Origin: Lutibacter sp.
Lineage (GTDB): Bacteria > Bacteroidota > Bacteroidia > Flavobacteriales > Flavobacteriaceae
Assembly (NCBI RefSeq): GCF_030692605.1
Contig: NZ_JAUYUD010000007.1
Location: 1-44,515 of the forward strand
Direction of reading: 5' to 3'
DNA: 44,515 bases
Positions within the stretch are counted from its first letter, which is position 1. Each line of letters starts with the position of its first letter. Under the pieces are notes generated by a model. It saw only the letters and a program-made list of their open reading frames with translations, searched no databases and had not been told where the DNA came from. Shown here in pieces: positions 6,603 to 14,188 of this stretch. Made by a program: the position numbers and the translations under genes.

Positions 6603-9152
6603 ATGATTGATGAATTGGTATTCCCAAAAACATATTCTTATAAGGAAGTATTAAAAAGTTCTTTAAGTTACTTTAAAGATGATGAACTAGCAGCAACAAC
6701 TTGGATGAATAAGTATGCCATGAAAACTAGAAAAGGTGATTTTTTGGAATTATCACCTACTGAAATGCATAAACGAATGGCTGTTCAATTTGCAAAAATT
6801 GAAAAAAAATATGTAGATCAAGAAAAAGTAGTTGAAGGTCTTTCAGATTACGGTAAATCTCGTAAATTTTTGTCGGAGGATGCTATATATAATTTATTTA
6901 AAGATTTTAAATATGTAATTCCACAAGGGAGCGTAATGTCTTCCCTCGGAAATGAAAATGTAATTGCCTCGTTATCAAACTGTGTGGTAGTTCCTCCAAT
7001 TTTCGATTCGTATGGAGGTATTTTTCATACAGATCAGCAATTAGCTCAACTATTTAAACGTAGATGTGGTGTTGGAGTAGATTTATCTAATTTAAGACCA
7101 GGTGGAGCATTAGTTTCAAATTCTGCTGGAAGTACCACTGGGGCAGTTTCTTTTATGAATCGTTTTTCTAATACAACTCGTGAAGTTGCACAAAATGGTA
7201 GACGTGGGGCGTTAATGCTTACTATGGATATTGCACATCCTGATATTGAAGACTTTGTGAATATTAAACAAGATTTAACTAAAGTAACAGGTGCTAATAT
7301 TTCAATTAGGTTATCAGACGAATTTATGTTGGCAGTCGTAAAAGACGATGATTATTTGTTACGTTGGCCAATTGACAGTGAAAAACCAATATATAAAAGG
7401 GTAATTAAAGCCAAAGAATTGTGGAATACTATTATTAAATGTGCGCATAACACCGCTGAGCCAGGTCTTATTTTTTGGGATCGTCAGCATTATTATTCAA
7501 CATCGTCAATATATCCAGGTTTTAAAAATAGTTCAACCAATCCTTGTTCAGAAATAGCCATGCAGGGAGGTGATAGTTGTCGTTTAATCGCCATAAATTT
7601 ATATAGTTTTGTTGATAACCCTTTTACAGAAAAAGCGTCATTTAATTTTGAAAAGTTCTATAAAATAACCTATGAATCTCAACGATTAATGGATGATTTG
7701 GTTGATTTGGAATTGGATGCTGTAGACCGAATTTTCAATAAAATTATGCATGACAAAGAGCCAGATGAAATTAAAAAGGTTGAAATTGATACATGGAAAC
7801 TGTTATATAAAACAGGTAAAATGGGGAGAAGAACAGGATTAGGATTTACCGCTTTAGCAGATGCTGTAGCTGCTTTGGGCAAAAAATTTGATACTGATGA
7901 AGCCATTGCCTTGGTTGATGAAATAATGAAAGTTAAACTACGTGGAGAATTTGATAGCAGTATAGATATGGCCATAACTCGGGGTAAATTTGAAGTGTTT
8001 AACCCAGAAATTGAAAACTATTCAGAATTTATTCAAATGATGGAAAAAGAATTTCCTGATGTTTATGCTCGAATGATGAAATATGGGCGAAGAAATATTT
8101 CAATTAGTACTGTTGCACCAACAGGAAGTTTAAGCATGTTGGCACAAACTTCTTCTGGAATAGAACCTGTTTTTCTATTAGCATACAAACGAAGAAGAAA
8201 AGTTAATCAGGATGATTCTAATGCTAAAATTGCATACATCGATGATTTAGGTGATTCTTTTGAAGAGTTTGATGTATACCATGCAAAATTAAAAACATGG
8301 ATGGATATTACTGGTAAAACCGACCTAAAAGAAAGTCCATATCATGGTGCTACTGCACCTGAAATTGATTGGATGAAACGTGTAGAAATGCAAGCCCTTG
8401 TTCAAAAATATACCACACACTCTATAAGTTCAACTATTAATTTAGCTTCCGATGTTTCGGTGGATTTAGTTGGTGATATTTATATAGAATCTTGGAAAAA
8501 GGGGCTAAAAGGAATCACGGTTTATAGAGATGGTTCTAGAAGCGGTATTTTAGTTGCTCAAGATGCTAAAAAAGAAAAGAGCAGAGAAGGTTGTTATGCT
8601 GAAACTATTTTTCCAAAACGACCTAAAACTATTGATGCTAAAGTTGTTCGTTTTCAAAATGATTACGATAAATGGGTTGCAGTTGTTGGGTTAATAAATA
8701 ATAGACCTTATGAAATATTTACTGGAAAAATTGAAGATGCCTTTTATTTACCAGCATGGTTAGAGGAAGGGTGGATTATTAAAAATAGAGATGAACATGG
8801 AGATTCTCGTTACGATTTTCAGTTTTTAGATAAACAAGGTTATAAGTTTACTTTTGAAGGGTTATCAAGAACTTTTGATAAAGAATATTGGAATTATGCC
8901 AAATTGATATCAGGAGTTTTAAGACACGGTATGCCAATTCCTTATGTTGTCGATTTAATTAATAATCTGAACATGTACGATGAAAACATCAACACCTGGA
9001 AAAATGGGATTGCACGTACTTTAAAACAATTTGTTGAAGATGGTACAGTTGCGGCCGATAAAAAATGTGGAGAATGTGGCGATCCAAATGGATTAATTTA
9101 TGAAGAGGGCTGTTTAAAATGTAAAAATTGTGGACACACTAAATGTGGGTAA
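6603..9152 (+). CDS. nrdJ: Class II (adenosylcobalamin-dependent) ribonucleotide reductase
   Basis: The 849-residue enzyme reduces ribonucleotides to deoxyribonucleotides using a radical made with coenzyme B12, so it does not need oxygen. The active-site residues are visible: the thiyl-radical cysteine in NPCSEI (Cys315, with Asn313 and Glu317) and the redox pair Cys127 (SNC) and Cys326, with the same 11-residue gap between radical and pair cysteine as in Thermotoga NrdJ. The phosphate-binding segment PTGSLSMLAQTSSGIEP follows. The C-terminus is cysteine-rich (CGECG, then CLKCKNCGHTKCG), a zinc-ribbon or reducing tail. No separate small subunit is nearby, as expected for class II. I found no cobalamin riboswitch or clear promoter in the 160 bases upstream. 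Confidence 0.95.
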   Translation: MIDELVFPKTYSYKEVLKSSLSYFKDDELAATTWMNKYAMKTRKGDFLELSPTEMHKRMAVQFAKIEKKYVDQEKVVEGLSDYGKSRKFLSEDAIYNLFKDFKYVIPQGSVMSSLGNENVIASLSNCVVVPPIFDSYGGIFHTDQQLAQLFKRRCGVGVDLSNLRPGGALVSNSAGSTTGAVSFMNRFSNTTREVAQNGRRGALMLTMDIAHPDIEDFVNIKQDLTKVTGANISIRLSDEFMLAVVKDDDYLLRWPIDSEKPIYKRVIKAKELWNTIIKCAHNTAEPGLIFWDRQHYYSTSSIYPGFKNSSTNPCSEIAMQGGDSCRLIAINLYSFVDNPFTEKASFNFEKFYKITYESQRLMDDLVDLELDAVDRIFNKIMHDKEPDEIKKVEIDTWKLLYKTGKMGRRTGLGFTALADAVAALGKKFDTDEAIALVDEIMKVKLRGEFDSSIDMAITRGKFEVFNPEIENYSEFIQMMEKEFPDVYARMMKYGRRNISISTVAPTGSLSMLAQTSSGIEPVFLLAYKRRRKVNQDDSNAKIAYIDDLGDSFEEFDVYHAKLKTWMDITGKTDLKESPYHGATAPEIDWMKRVEMQALVQKYTTHSISSTINLASDVSVDLVGDIYIESWKKGLKGITVYRDGSRSGILVAQDAKKEKSREGCYAETIFPKRPKTIDAKVVRFQNDYDKWVAVVGLINNRPYEIFTGKIEDAFYLPAWLEEGWIIKNRDEHGDSRYDFQFLDKQGYKFTFEGLSRTFDKEYWNYAKLISGVLRHGMPIPYVVDLINNLNMYDENINTWKNGIARTLKQFVEDGTVAADKKCGECGDPNGLIYEEGCLKCKNCGHTKCG

Positions 9153-9158
9153 TATACT

Positions 9159-9187
9159 ATAGATTTTAGTATTGAGAATTGAGTATT
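9159..9187. repeat. Left copy of a 29-bp inverted repeat (partner 10054-10082)
   Basis: It begins seven bases after the nrdJ stop. Read on the plus strand it starts ATAGATTTTAGTATTGAG and is identical to the minus strand of 10082-10054 except at position 19 (A here, T there). The two copies point inward around 866 bases that contain the orphan gene at 9385-9879. Confidence 0.85.
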
Positions 9188-9212
9188 CAGACACTAACAT
9201 GTTTATTAATTA

Positions 9213-9250
9213 AAAAAAGCGACAAAATTTTAAAATTTTGTCGCTTTTTT
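9213..9250. terminator. Perfect inverted-repeat terminator after nrdJ
   Basis: A 38-base perfect palindrome with arms AAAAAAGCGACAAAATTTT and complement, so there is a U-run on either strand. It most likely ends the nrdJ transcript and could also end transcription of the leftward orphan gene. Confidence 0.85.
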
Positions 9251-9370
9251 AGGTTTAGAAAATGATTTTTGCGACTGGAAAATCGGAGATTTTTCGAACG
9301 TAGCAAATCGTTAGTTGAATGTTTGTCGGTTCGTTATTTAGTTTAAATGTAAGCATAAATTTTATGAGAT

Positions 9371-9384
9371 GTTGAGCGCAGGCT
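9371..9384. repeat. 14-bp imperfect inverted repeat flanking the orphan gene, left copy
   Basis: GTTGAGCGCAGGCT abuts the stop codon of the orphan gene directly. It matches the minus strand of 9942-9929 (GTTGTGCGCAAGCT) at 12 of 14 positions. GC-richer than its surroundings. Confidence 0.55.
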
Positions 9385-9879
9385 TTATTCTAGAGAAAAA
9401 ATACTCTTTACTAAAATCCAGGTTCCATAAATACCACCAGGTACAGTCAACCAGATGAGAATTTTTATTGCCGAACGGCTAATTATATTAATTTTTGTAT
9501 CTGTTGAAACTAGTAATTTTTCACCATTTTCTGATATTAATGGCCCTTTTATTAATCTCCCTAAGTCAGTTTCCCTAATTGTCCATTTTCCTTGCATTAC
9601 GTAATTGAAAGGAATCCCTTTGGGCTTTTTAATATTATCGTGATTTATAGGAAATGAAAAAACCATCATTGATTTAATTTTATCAGGAGAATGAAATTGG
9701 TCATAGATAAAAATATACAATTCTCTCACCGTATATCTTTTAACAATTAGAAATTGAAACAATTGAATATACCAAGGTCTATTTTTAAGCCTTATTTCCT
9801 GTTTTTCTACATCAATTTCCCAATTTTTATTCATTTTTGATGTGATAAAATTCTTGTCATTATTGTGACGGTAAGTCAT
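9385..9879 (-). CDS. Orphan protein of unknown function with C-terminal membrane span
   Basis: A 164-residue protein with a polar start, a middle rich in aromatic and charged residues (RPWYIQLFQFLIVKRYTV near 34-51), and one hydrophobic segment close to the C-terminus (about 136-160, ending VKSIFSLE). The start is the ATG at 9879; a second methionine at residue 16 is possible. I recognise no family. It lies alone on the minus strand between nrdJ and kdsA, inside two nested inverted repeats. This suggests an inserted or invertible accessory cassette. No clear promoter box is found upstream. Confidence 0.6.
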   Translation of the reverse strand: MTYRHNNDKNFITSKMNKNWEIDVEKQEIRLKNRPWYIQLFQFLIVKRYTVRELYIFIYDQFHSPDKIKSMMVFSFPINHDNIKKPKGIPFNYVMQGKWTIRETDLGRLIKGPLISENGEKLLVSTDTKINIISRSAIKILIWLTVPGGIYGTWILVKSIFSLE

Positions 9880-9928
9880 ATTTTTAAATTTTTAAAACAT
9901 CTATTTTGATTACAGGACACGTCATTCT

Positions 9929-9942
9929 AGCTTGCGCACAAC
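9929..9942. repeat. 14-bp imperfect inverted repeat flanking the orphan gene, right copy
   Basis: AGCTTGCGCACAAC, the partner of 9371-9384 (12 of 14 complementary positions), 50 bases upstream of the orphan gene's ATG. The following ACAACGTGTAATAAAA resembles sequences I associate with small accessory genes in Bacteroidota, but this is a recollection and not a measured match. Confidence 0.5.
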
Positions 9943-10045
9943 GTGTAATAAAATTTCACTTGTTAACGTTTTTAGGTATTGTTTTGTTGATAAATTTATA
10001 ATTAGATTCTTGTACCAATTAAATAGATTGGGAATTTTTATTTTT

Positions 10046-10073
10046 CAATACTCAATACTCAATACTCAATACT
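10046..10073. repeat. Heptamer tandem repeat (CAATACT x4) at the kdsA stop
   Basis: Four perfect copies of CAATACT in direct succession. On the kdsA coding strand the repeat reads AGTATTG and its first unit includes the AG of the TAG stop. A second seven-base tandem repeat of a different sequence lies just beyond rlmB (31290-31317). Confidence 0.9.
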
Positions 10074-10082
10074 AAAATCTAT
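10054..10082. repeat. Right copy of the 29-bp inverted repeat, overlapping the kdsA 3' end
   Basis: It includes the last two kdsA sense codons (Arg-Phe), the stop and two and a half heptamer units. It pairs with 9159-9187 at 28 of 29 positions. Confidence 0.85.
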
Positions 10083-10890
10083 TTATCGTTTTTCTAATCG
10101 CAACTAAATTACTTAATAAACCTTCTAAATATTTTAAATCTAACATATTAGCACCATCACTTTTTGCATTTGAAGGATCAAAATGGGTTTCTAAAAATAA
10201 ACCATCAACACCCACAGCAATACCAGCTCTTGCAATAGTTTCAATCATATCAGGTCTACCGCCGGTTACCCCACTAGTTTGATTAGGTTGTTGTAAAGAA
10301 TGTGTAACATCTAAAACTACGGGAGCATAATGCTGCATTTCTGGAATTCCTCTAAAATCAACAATCATATCTTGGTAGCCAAACATAGTTCCTCTGTCTG
10401 TAATCCAAACTTTTTCATTACTGCAATCTTTTACTTTTTGTACAGCATGTTTCATTGCAGACGGACTCATAAATTGTCCTTTTTTCAAATTCACCACCTT
10501 TCCTGTAGTTGCCGCAGCAATAACCAAATCGGTCTGACGAACTAAAAAAGCAGGAATTTGCAACACATCAACATATTCTGCAGCCATTGTAGCATCCGAA
10601 ATTTCGTGAATATCGGTTACCGTTGGCACGTAAAAGGTTTCGGATACTTTTCGTAATATTTTTAATGCTTTTTCATCTCCAATTCCAGTAAAACTATCAA
10701 TTCTAGAGCGATTTGCCTTTTTAAAACTTCCTTTAAACACAAAAGGAATTTGCAATTTATCGGTAACTTTTAAAATATGTTCAGCAATACGTAAAGCCAT
10801 TTCTTCACCTTCAATGGCACAAGGTCCAGCTAATAAAAAGAAATTATTACTTTCAATATGTTTTAAGTTTGGAATCAGATTTAAATTCAT
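10072..10890 (-). CDS. kdsA: 3-deoxy-8-phosphooctulonate (Kdo-8-phosphate) synthase
   Basis: A 272-residue enzyme that condenses phosphoenolpyruvate with arabinose 5-phosphate to form Kdo-8-phosphate, the precursor of the Kdo sugar of lipopolysaccharide, in the cytoplasm. Family landmarks are FLLAGPCAIEGEEM near the start (PEP binding), FKGSFKKANRSR (substrate-binding Lys and Arg), the LLKH-type region, DVTHSLQQPNQ, and the closing GLFLETHFDPSNAKSDGAN with the conserved His and Asp. The length is normal for the family. Its last codons and stop are part of an inverted repeat shared with the DNA downstream of nrdJ. It has a divergent partner, the TfoX-like gene. Confidence 0.96.
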   Translation of the reverse strand: MNLNLIPNLKHIESNNFFLLAGPCAIEGEEMALRIAEHILKVTDKLQIPFVFKGSFKKANRSRIDSFTGIGDEKALKILRKVSETFYVPTVTDIHEISDATMAAEYVDVLQIPAFLVRQTDLVIAAATTGKVVNLKKGQFMSPSAMKHAVQKVKDCSNEKVWITDRGTMFGYQDMIVDFRGIPEMQHYAPVVLDVTHSLQQPNQTSGVTGGRPDMIETIARAGIAVGVDGLFLETHFDPSNAKSDGANMLDLKYLEGLLSNLVAIRKTINRF

Positions 10891-10906
10891 TTTAACTATT
10901 TTTATG

Positions 10907-10914
10907 CAAATGTA
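10907..10914 (-). promoter_or_regulatory. kdsA promoter (-7 box)
   Basis: TACATTTG on the minus strand, an exact TAnnTTTG, 17 bases upstream of the kdsA ATG. The leader would be about 10 nt. No TTG at proper spacing. Confidence 0.5.
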
Positions 10915-10959
10915 AGATTAATATTAAAAGTTTGAAAAATTCAAAGATTTAATATTATT

Positions 10960-10967
10960 TAAATTTG
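10960..10967 (+). promoter_or_regulatory. Promoter (-7 box) immediately before the TfoX-like gene
   Basis: TAAATTTG, an exact TAnnTTTG, ends nine bases before the ATG at 10976, so the mRNA would have a leader of only a few bases or none. Confidence 0.45.
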
Positions 10968-10975
10968 AAGGTATT

Positions 10976-11326
10976 ATGGCATATAATGAACAATTGGCTG
11001 ACAGAATTGATTTATATTTTAGAGCACAAAATGTAATTTTTTATGAAAAAAAAATGTTTGGAGGGTTATGCTTTATGGTGAATGATAAAATGTGTGTTGG
11101 TATTATTAAAAATGAATTAATGGTTAGAATCGGAGAGGAAAATTACCCTGAAGCCATTTCGAAAAAGGGAAGTAGAGAAATGAATTTTACGGGTAGGCCA
11201 ATGAAAGGATATGTGTATTTAGATGACGATGTGCTGGATTTAGACGTGGATTTGGAATACTGGCTTCAATTAGCATTAGATTTTAATCCTATTGCTAAAG
11301 CAACTAAAAAGAAACTTAAAAAATAA
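10976..11326 (+). CDS. TfoX/Sxy N-terminal domain protein
   Basis: A 116-residue protein matching the TfoX N-terminal domain throughout: EKKMFGGLCFMVNDKM near residues 25-40, then a region GIIKNELMVRIG and a basic tail (KATKKKLKK). In gamma-proteobacteria the full-length TfoX/Sxy activates competence genes. Single-domain proteins like this one are widespread in other phyla and their role is unknown, so a competence function should not be assumed. It is divergent from kdsA and converges on the OmpA gene with a seven-base gap. Confidence 0.85.
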   Translation: MAYNEQLADRIDLYFRAQNVIFYEKKMFGGLCFMVNDKMCVGIIKNELMVRIGEENYPEAISKKGSREMNFTGRPMKGYVYLDDDVLDLDVDLEYWLQLALDFNPIAKATKKKLKK

Positions 11327-11333
11327 AAGTACA

Positions 11334-13244
11334 CTAGTTTAGAATTACAAATTCACAGCGTCTATTAATATCATGTTCTTTTTTAAGACAAGGCTTTTCA
11401 TTTACACATCTATTTAAAAGCTGAGATTCTCCATAACCTATAGATTTAACATTGTTATTTAAAACACCTTGATTTACTAAATATTCACGAACTGATTTTG
11501 CTCGTTTTTCAGATAATTCCAAATTGTAAGAATCACTCCCTCGAGAATCAGTATGTGCGCCAATTTCAATAACCATTTCCGGATATTTTTTCATAACAGC
11601 AACAATATTGTTCAGTTCTTTGGCTGCATCTGGACGTATATTCCATTTGTCAAAATCAAAATAAATTGGATTAATTTTAATCTGAGTTTTTCCTTTATCA
11701 ACCACAATATTTTTTTCAGAGTCTTTATAGGATTCTAATTGAAGCTGAATATTTTTATTAATATTTCCTTTACTATCGGTTGAAAAATCGATAGTAGATG
11801 GATTAAAAAGTTTTAAAGATCCTTTTAATTTATAGTTTTTATTTCGTTCTATTTCAAATGAAAATGCAGCATTATTTCCTACAATTATCTCATTTAAAGT
11901 AACATTATTACCATCAAATAAGGTTACTAGAGTTCCTGGAAGTGGCTCCAAATTATTTTTGTTTTGAACAATGCCCTTAATAAAAATTGGTTTTATATAG
12001 TTAAAACCATAAATATCATCATCGCCTTGTCCACCAATTCTGTTAGATGATAAAAAACCCTTTTCATTATTTTTGTCAATAACAAAAGCAAAATCATCTA
12101 AATTACTATTAATAGGTTCCCCTAAATTTTTAGGGACAGTGAATTTATTTTCGATTATTTCGCTTTTAAAAATGTCTAAACTTCCAATACCAAAGTGACC
12201 ATCTGATGCAAAATAAAGGGTATTGTCACCACTAATAAATGGGAACTGTTCTCTTTGTTCGGTATTTATGTTTGGCCCTAAATTTTGAGGTAAACCATAA
12301 GTTCCATCTTCATTTATTGTTACCACAAATAAATCAAACAAACCAATAGTACCTGGCATATCTGATGCAAAATAGAGTTGTTTTTCATCAGTGCTTAATG
12401 CAGGGTGTTCCACTGAATAATTATTGCTATTAAAAGGAAGTTCAACAATATTTGTCCAATCATTATTAATCAGTTGGGCTTTAAAAATTTTCAAATGGGT
12501 TACTTTATTTTCATCTTTTCCTTTTTTGCCATTTATGAAGTTATTTCTGGTAAAATACATTGTTTTTCCATCTGAAGTAAAAATAGCATTTGCCTCATGC
12601 ATTTTTGTGTTTACACTTTCTGAAAAAGGAGTTATAACAGAAACTTCATTGATATTATTGATTTCAGTTTGGAACAAATCTAGATAAGGCTGATTATTCC
12701 AATCGTAATTTTCACCTTGATTTCGATTGGAAGCAAAGACAATTTTATTTCCATAAAATGAAGCTCCAAAATCTGAGAAAATTGAATTTATTGATAAAGG
12801 AATAATAGAATAGGTACCAGTTTTTTCTTCATTTAAAGCTTTTATAAACTGAAGTGTTCTAATGTTTGTTGAATTGTACAATTGTTTTTTAGTATTGTAA
12901 ATTTTAAACCATTTATCAGCTTCTTCAAAATTTTGTATCCCTTTTAATGCCTGAGAATAGCGAAATAAATAAGTTGGGTCTATTGAAGATTCATGATTGG
13001 TTAATAATTGTTTATACCAATTTGTAGCTTCAACCATTTTAGAATTAAAATAATAGCAATCTCCTAATTTTTCAAGTATTTCTTGAGTTTTAGTAGTTTC
13101 ATTTAAATATAATTCTGCAGCGTTTAAATAGGCTCTCCCTTCAAATAAATGATTTGCACGTTTTAAATTTTGAGCCATTAATAATGAGGAAGAAAAGGCA
13201 AGAATAAAAAATATAAGTAGTGTTTTTTTCATTTTAAATGACAT
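11334..13244 (-). CDS. OmpA-family outer-membrane protein of a T9SS/PorP cluster
   Basis: A 636-residue envelope protein. The parts in order are a signal peptide (MKKTLLIFFILAF... cleaved after MAQ), TPR-like helices to about residue 130, a beta-propeller-like region with PD40/WD40-type repeats (motifs such as YFASDMPGTIGLFDLF and YFASDGHFGIGSLDIF), a carboxypeptidase-regulatory-like segment near 420-480, and a C-terminal OmpA peptidoglycan-binding domain (FDFDKWNIRPDA, then GAHTDSRGSDSYNLELSEKR). The start may be Met5 (13232), which gives a cleaner signal peptide. Such proteins anchor T9SS-exported surface proteins to the cell wall. It is the third gene of an operon, five bases after porP. 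Confidence 0.88.
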   Translation of the reverse strand: MSFKMKKTLLIFFILAFSSSLLMAQNLKRANHLFEGRAYLNAAELYLNETTKTQEILEKLGDCYYFNSKMVEATNWYKQLLTNHESSIDPTYLFRYSQALKGIQNFEEADKWFKIYNTKKQLYNSTNIRTLQFIKALNEEKTGTYSIIPLSINSIFSDFGASFYGNKIVFASNRNQGENYDWNNQPYLDLFQTEINNINEVSVITPFSESVNTKMHEANAIFTSDGKTMYFTRNNFINGKKGKDENKVTHLKIFKAQLINNDWTNIVELPFNSNNYSVEHPALSTDEKQLYFASDMPGTIGLFDLFVVTINEDGTYGLPQNLGPNINTEQREQFPFISGDNTLYFASDGHFGIGSLDIFKSEIIENKFTVPKNLGEPINSNLDDFAFVIDKNNEKGFLSSNRIGGQGDDDIYGFNYIKPIFIKGIVQNKNNLEPLPGTLVTLFDGNNVTLNEIIVGNNAAFSFEIERNKNYKLKGSLKLFNPSTIDFSTDSKGNINKNIQLQLESYKDSEKNIVVDKGKTQIKINPIYFDFDKWNIRPDAAKELNNIVAVMKKYPEMVIEIGAHTDSRGSDSYNLELSEKRAKSVREYLVNQGVLNNNVKSIGYGESQLLNRCVNEKPCLKKEHDINRRCEFVILN

Positions 13245-13249
13245 TTTTA

Positions 13250-14185
13250 TTAAAAAAAGCGTGGTGATTTATCAAAACCATTTGTAGGTTTTAAAATAAA
13301 TAAATCATATAATACAATTAATTCATGAGATCCTGAATTAAATGGTCCAAGATTTGAAATGGTATGGTCATAAGCGTAGCCAATTCTAAATTCAGGTGAA
13401 ACACTAAAATTTATCATACCACTAAAGGCATCCTTAATTCTATAACCAATACCAAATTCCACTTTATTATTATAAAGCATATTTGCTGTTATATCTAGCG
13501 TTATTGGAGATCCTTTTACAGATTTAGCCATAAATGCTGGTTTTAACTTAAACAGATTATTTAATTCAACCACATAACCACCAGTTAAGAAAATATGTGC
13601 TTGTTCTGTACCTTGGTATTTACCATTGTTTCTATCTAAATGTTTAGATTTTAATATATTTGGAATTGAAAGACCAATATAGTAATTGTTGGTATTATAA
13701 TATGCTCCAGCACCAAAATTGAAAAAGGATTGATTAATATTTGTATCAAAATCGGGATCGGTAAAAACATCCCCTGATTCTAGAGCAAAACCATTGAAAT
13801 TAACATCAAACAAAGTGATTCCTGTTTTTATACCAAAAGAAAGATTACCGTTTTCTTCTAAATCCAATTTGTAGGCAACATCTACGAAAAAATTATTTTC
13901 CTTAACTACATCACCAACATTATCATTAATCAAGGTAAGACCAATTTCAACATTATTGTTAATTGGGGTATGAGCAAATAAATTTGAAGATTTTGGAGCA
14001 CCAACAATTCCTGCCCACTGAGACCTGTGTAAACCACCAATTGATATGACCCCTATATTATCTGTAGTATAAGCAGGATTTATAACACTCATATTGTACA
14101 TGTATTGGGTATATTGAGCATCTTGTTGAGACCACATTAGAAATGGAATAAAAAGCACGATAAACTGTAATATTAATTTTCTCAT
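13250..14185 (-). CDS. Type IX secretion system membrane protein, PorP/SprF family
   Basis: A 311-residue outer-membrane beta-barrel with a signal peptide (cleaved near MWSQQ) and the family opening QDAQYTQYMYNMSVINPAY, followed by GLHRSQWAGIVGAP. PorP/SprF-like proteins are needed for the export or surface attachment of particular T9SS substrates carrying a type B (CHU_C) C-terminal domain. In Flavobacterium, SprF serves the gliding adhesin SprB. Here it sits between exactly such a substrate (14189-17917) and an OmpA protein, with gaps of three and five bases. I therefore infer that it is dedicated to its upstream neighbour. Confidence 0.92.
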   Translation of the reverse strand: MRKLILQFIVLFIPFLMWSQQDAQYTQYMYNMSVINPAYTTDNIGVISIGGLHRSQWAGIVGAPKSSNLFAHTPINNNVEIGLTLINDNVGDVVKENNFFVDVAYKLDLEENGNLSFGIKTGITLFDVNFNGFALESGDVFTDPDFDTNINQSFFNFGAGAYYNTNNYYIGLSIPNILKSKHLDRNNGKYQGTEQAHIFLTGGYVVELNNLFKLKPAFMAKSVKGSPITLDITANMLYNNKVEFGIGYRIKDAFSGMINFSVSPEFRIGYAYDHTISNLGPFNSGSHELIVLYDLFILKPTNGFDKSPRFF

Positions 14186-14188
14186 TTT

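Noticed and set aside
9371-9960. Integron attC sites around the orphan gene
   Set aside because: The core sequences do not meet the GTTRRRY/RYYYAAC rule and no integrase gene is present.
10976-11326. Assigning a competence regulator role to the TfoX-like protein
   Set aside because: Only the N-terminal domain is present and the role is shown only for full-length proteins of other phyla.
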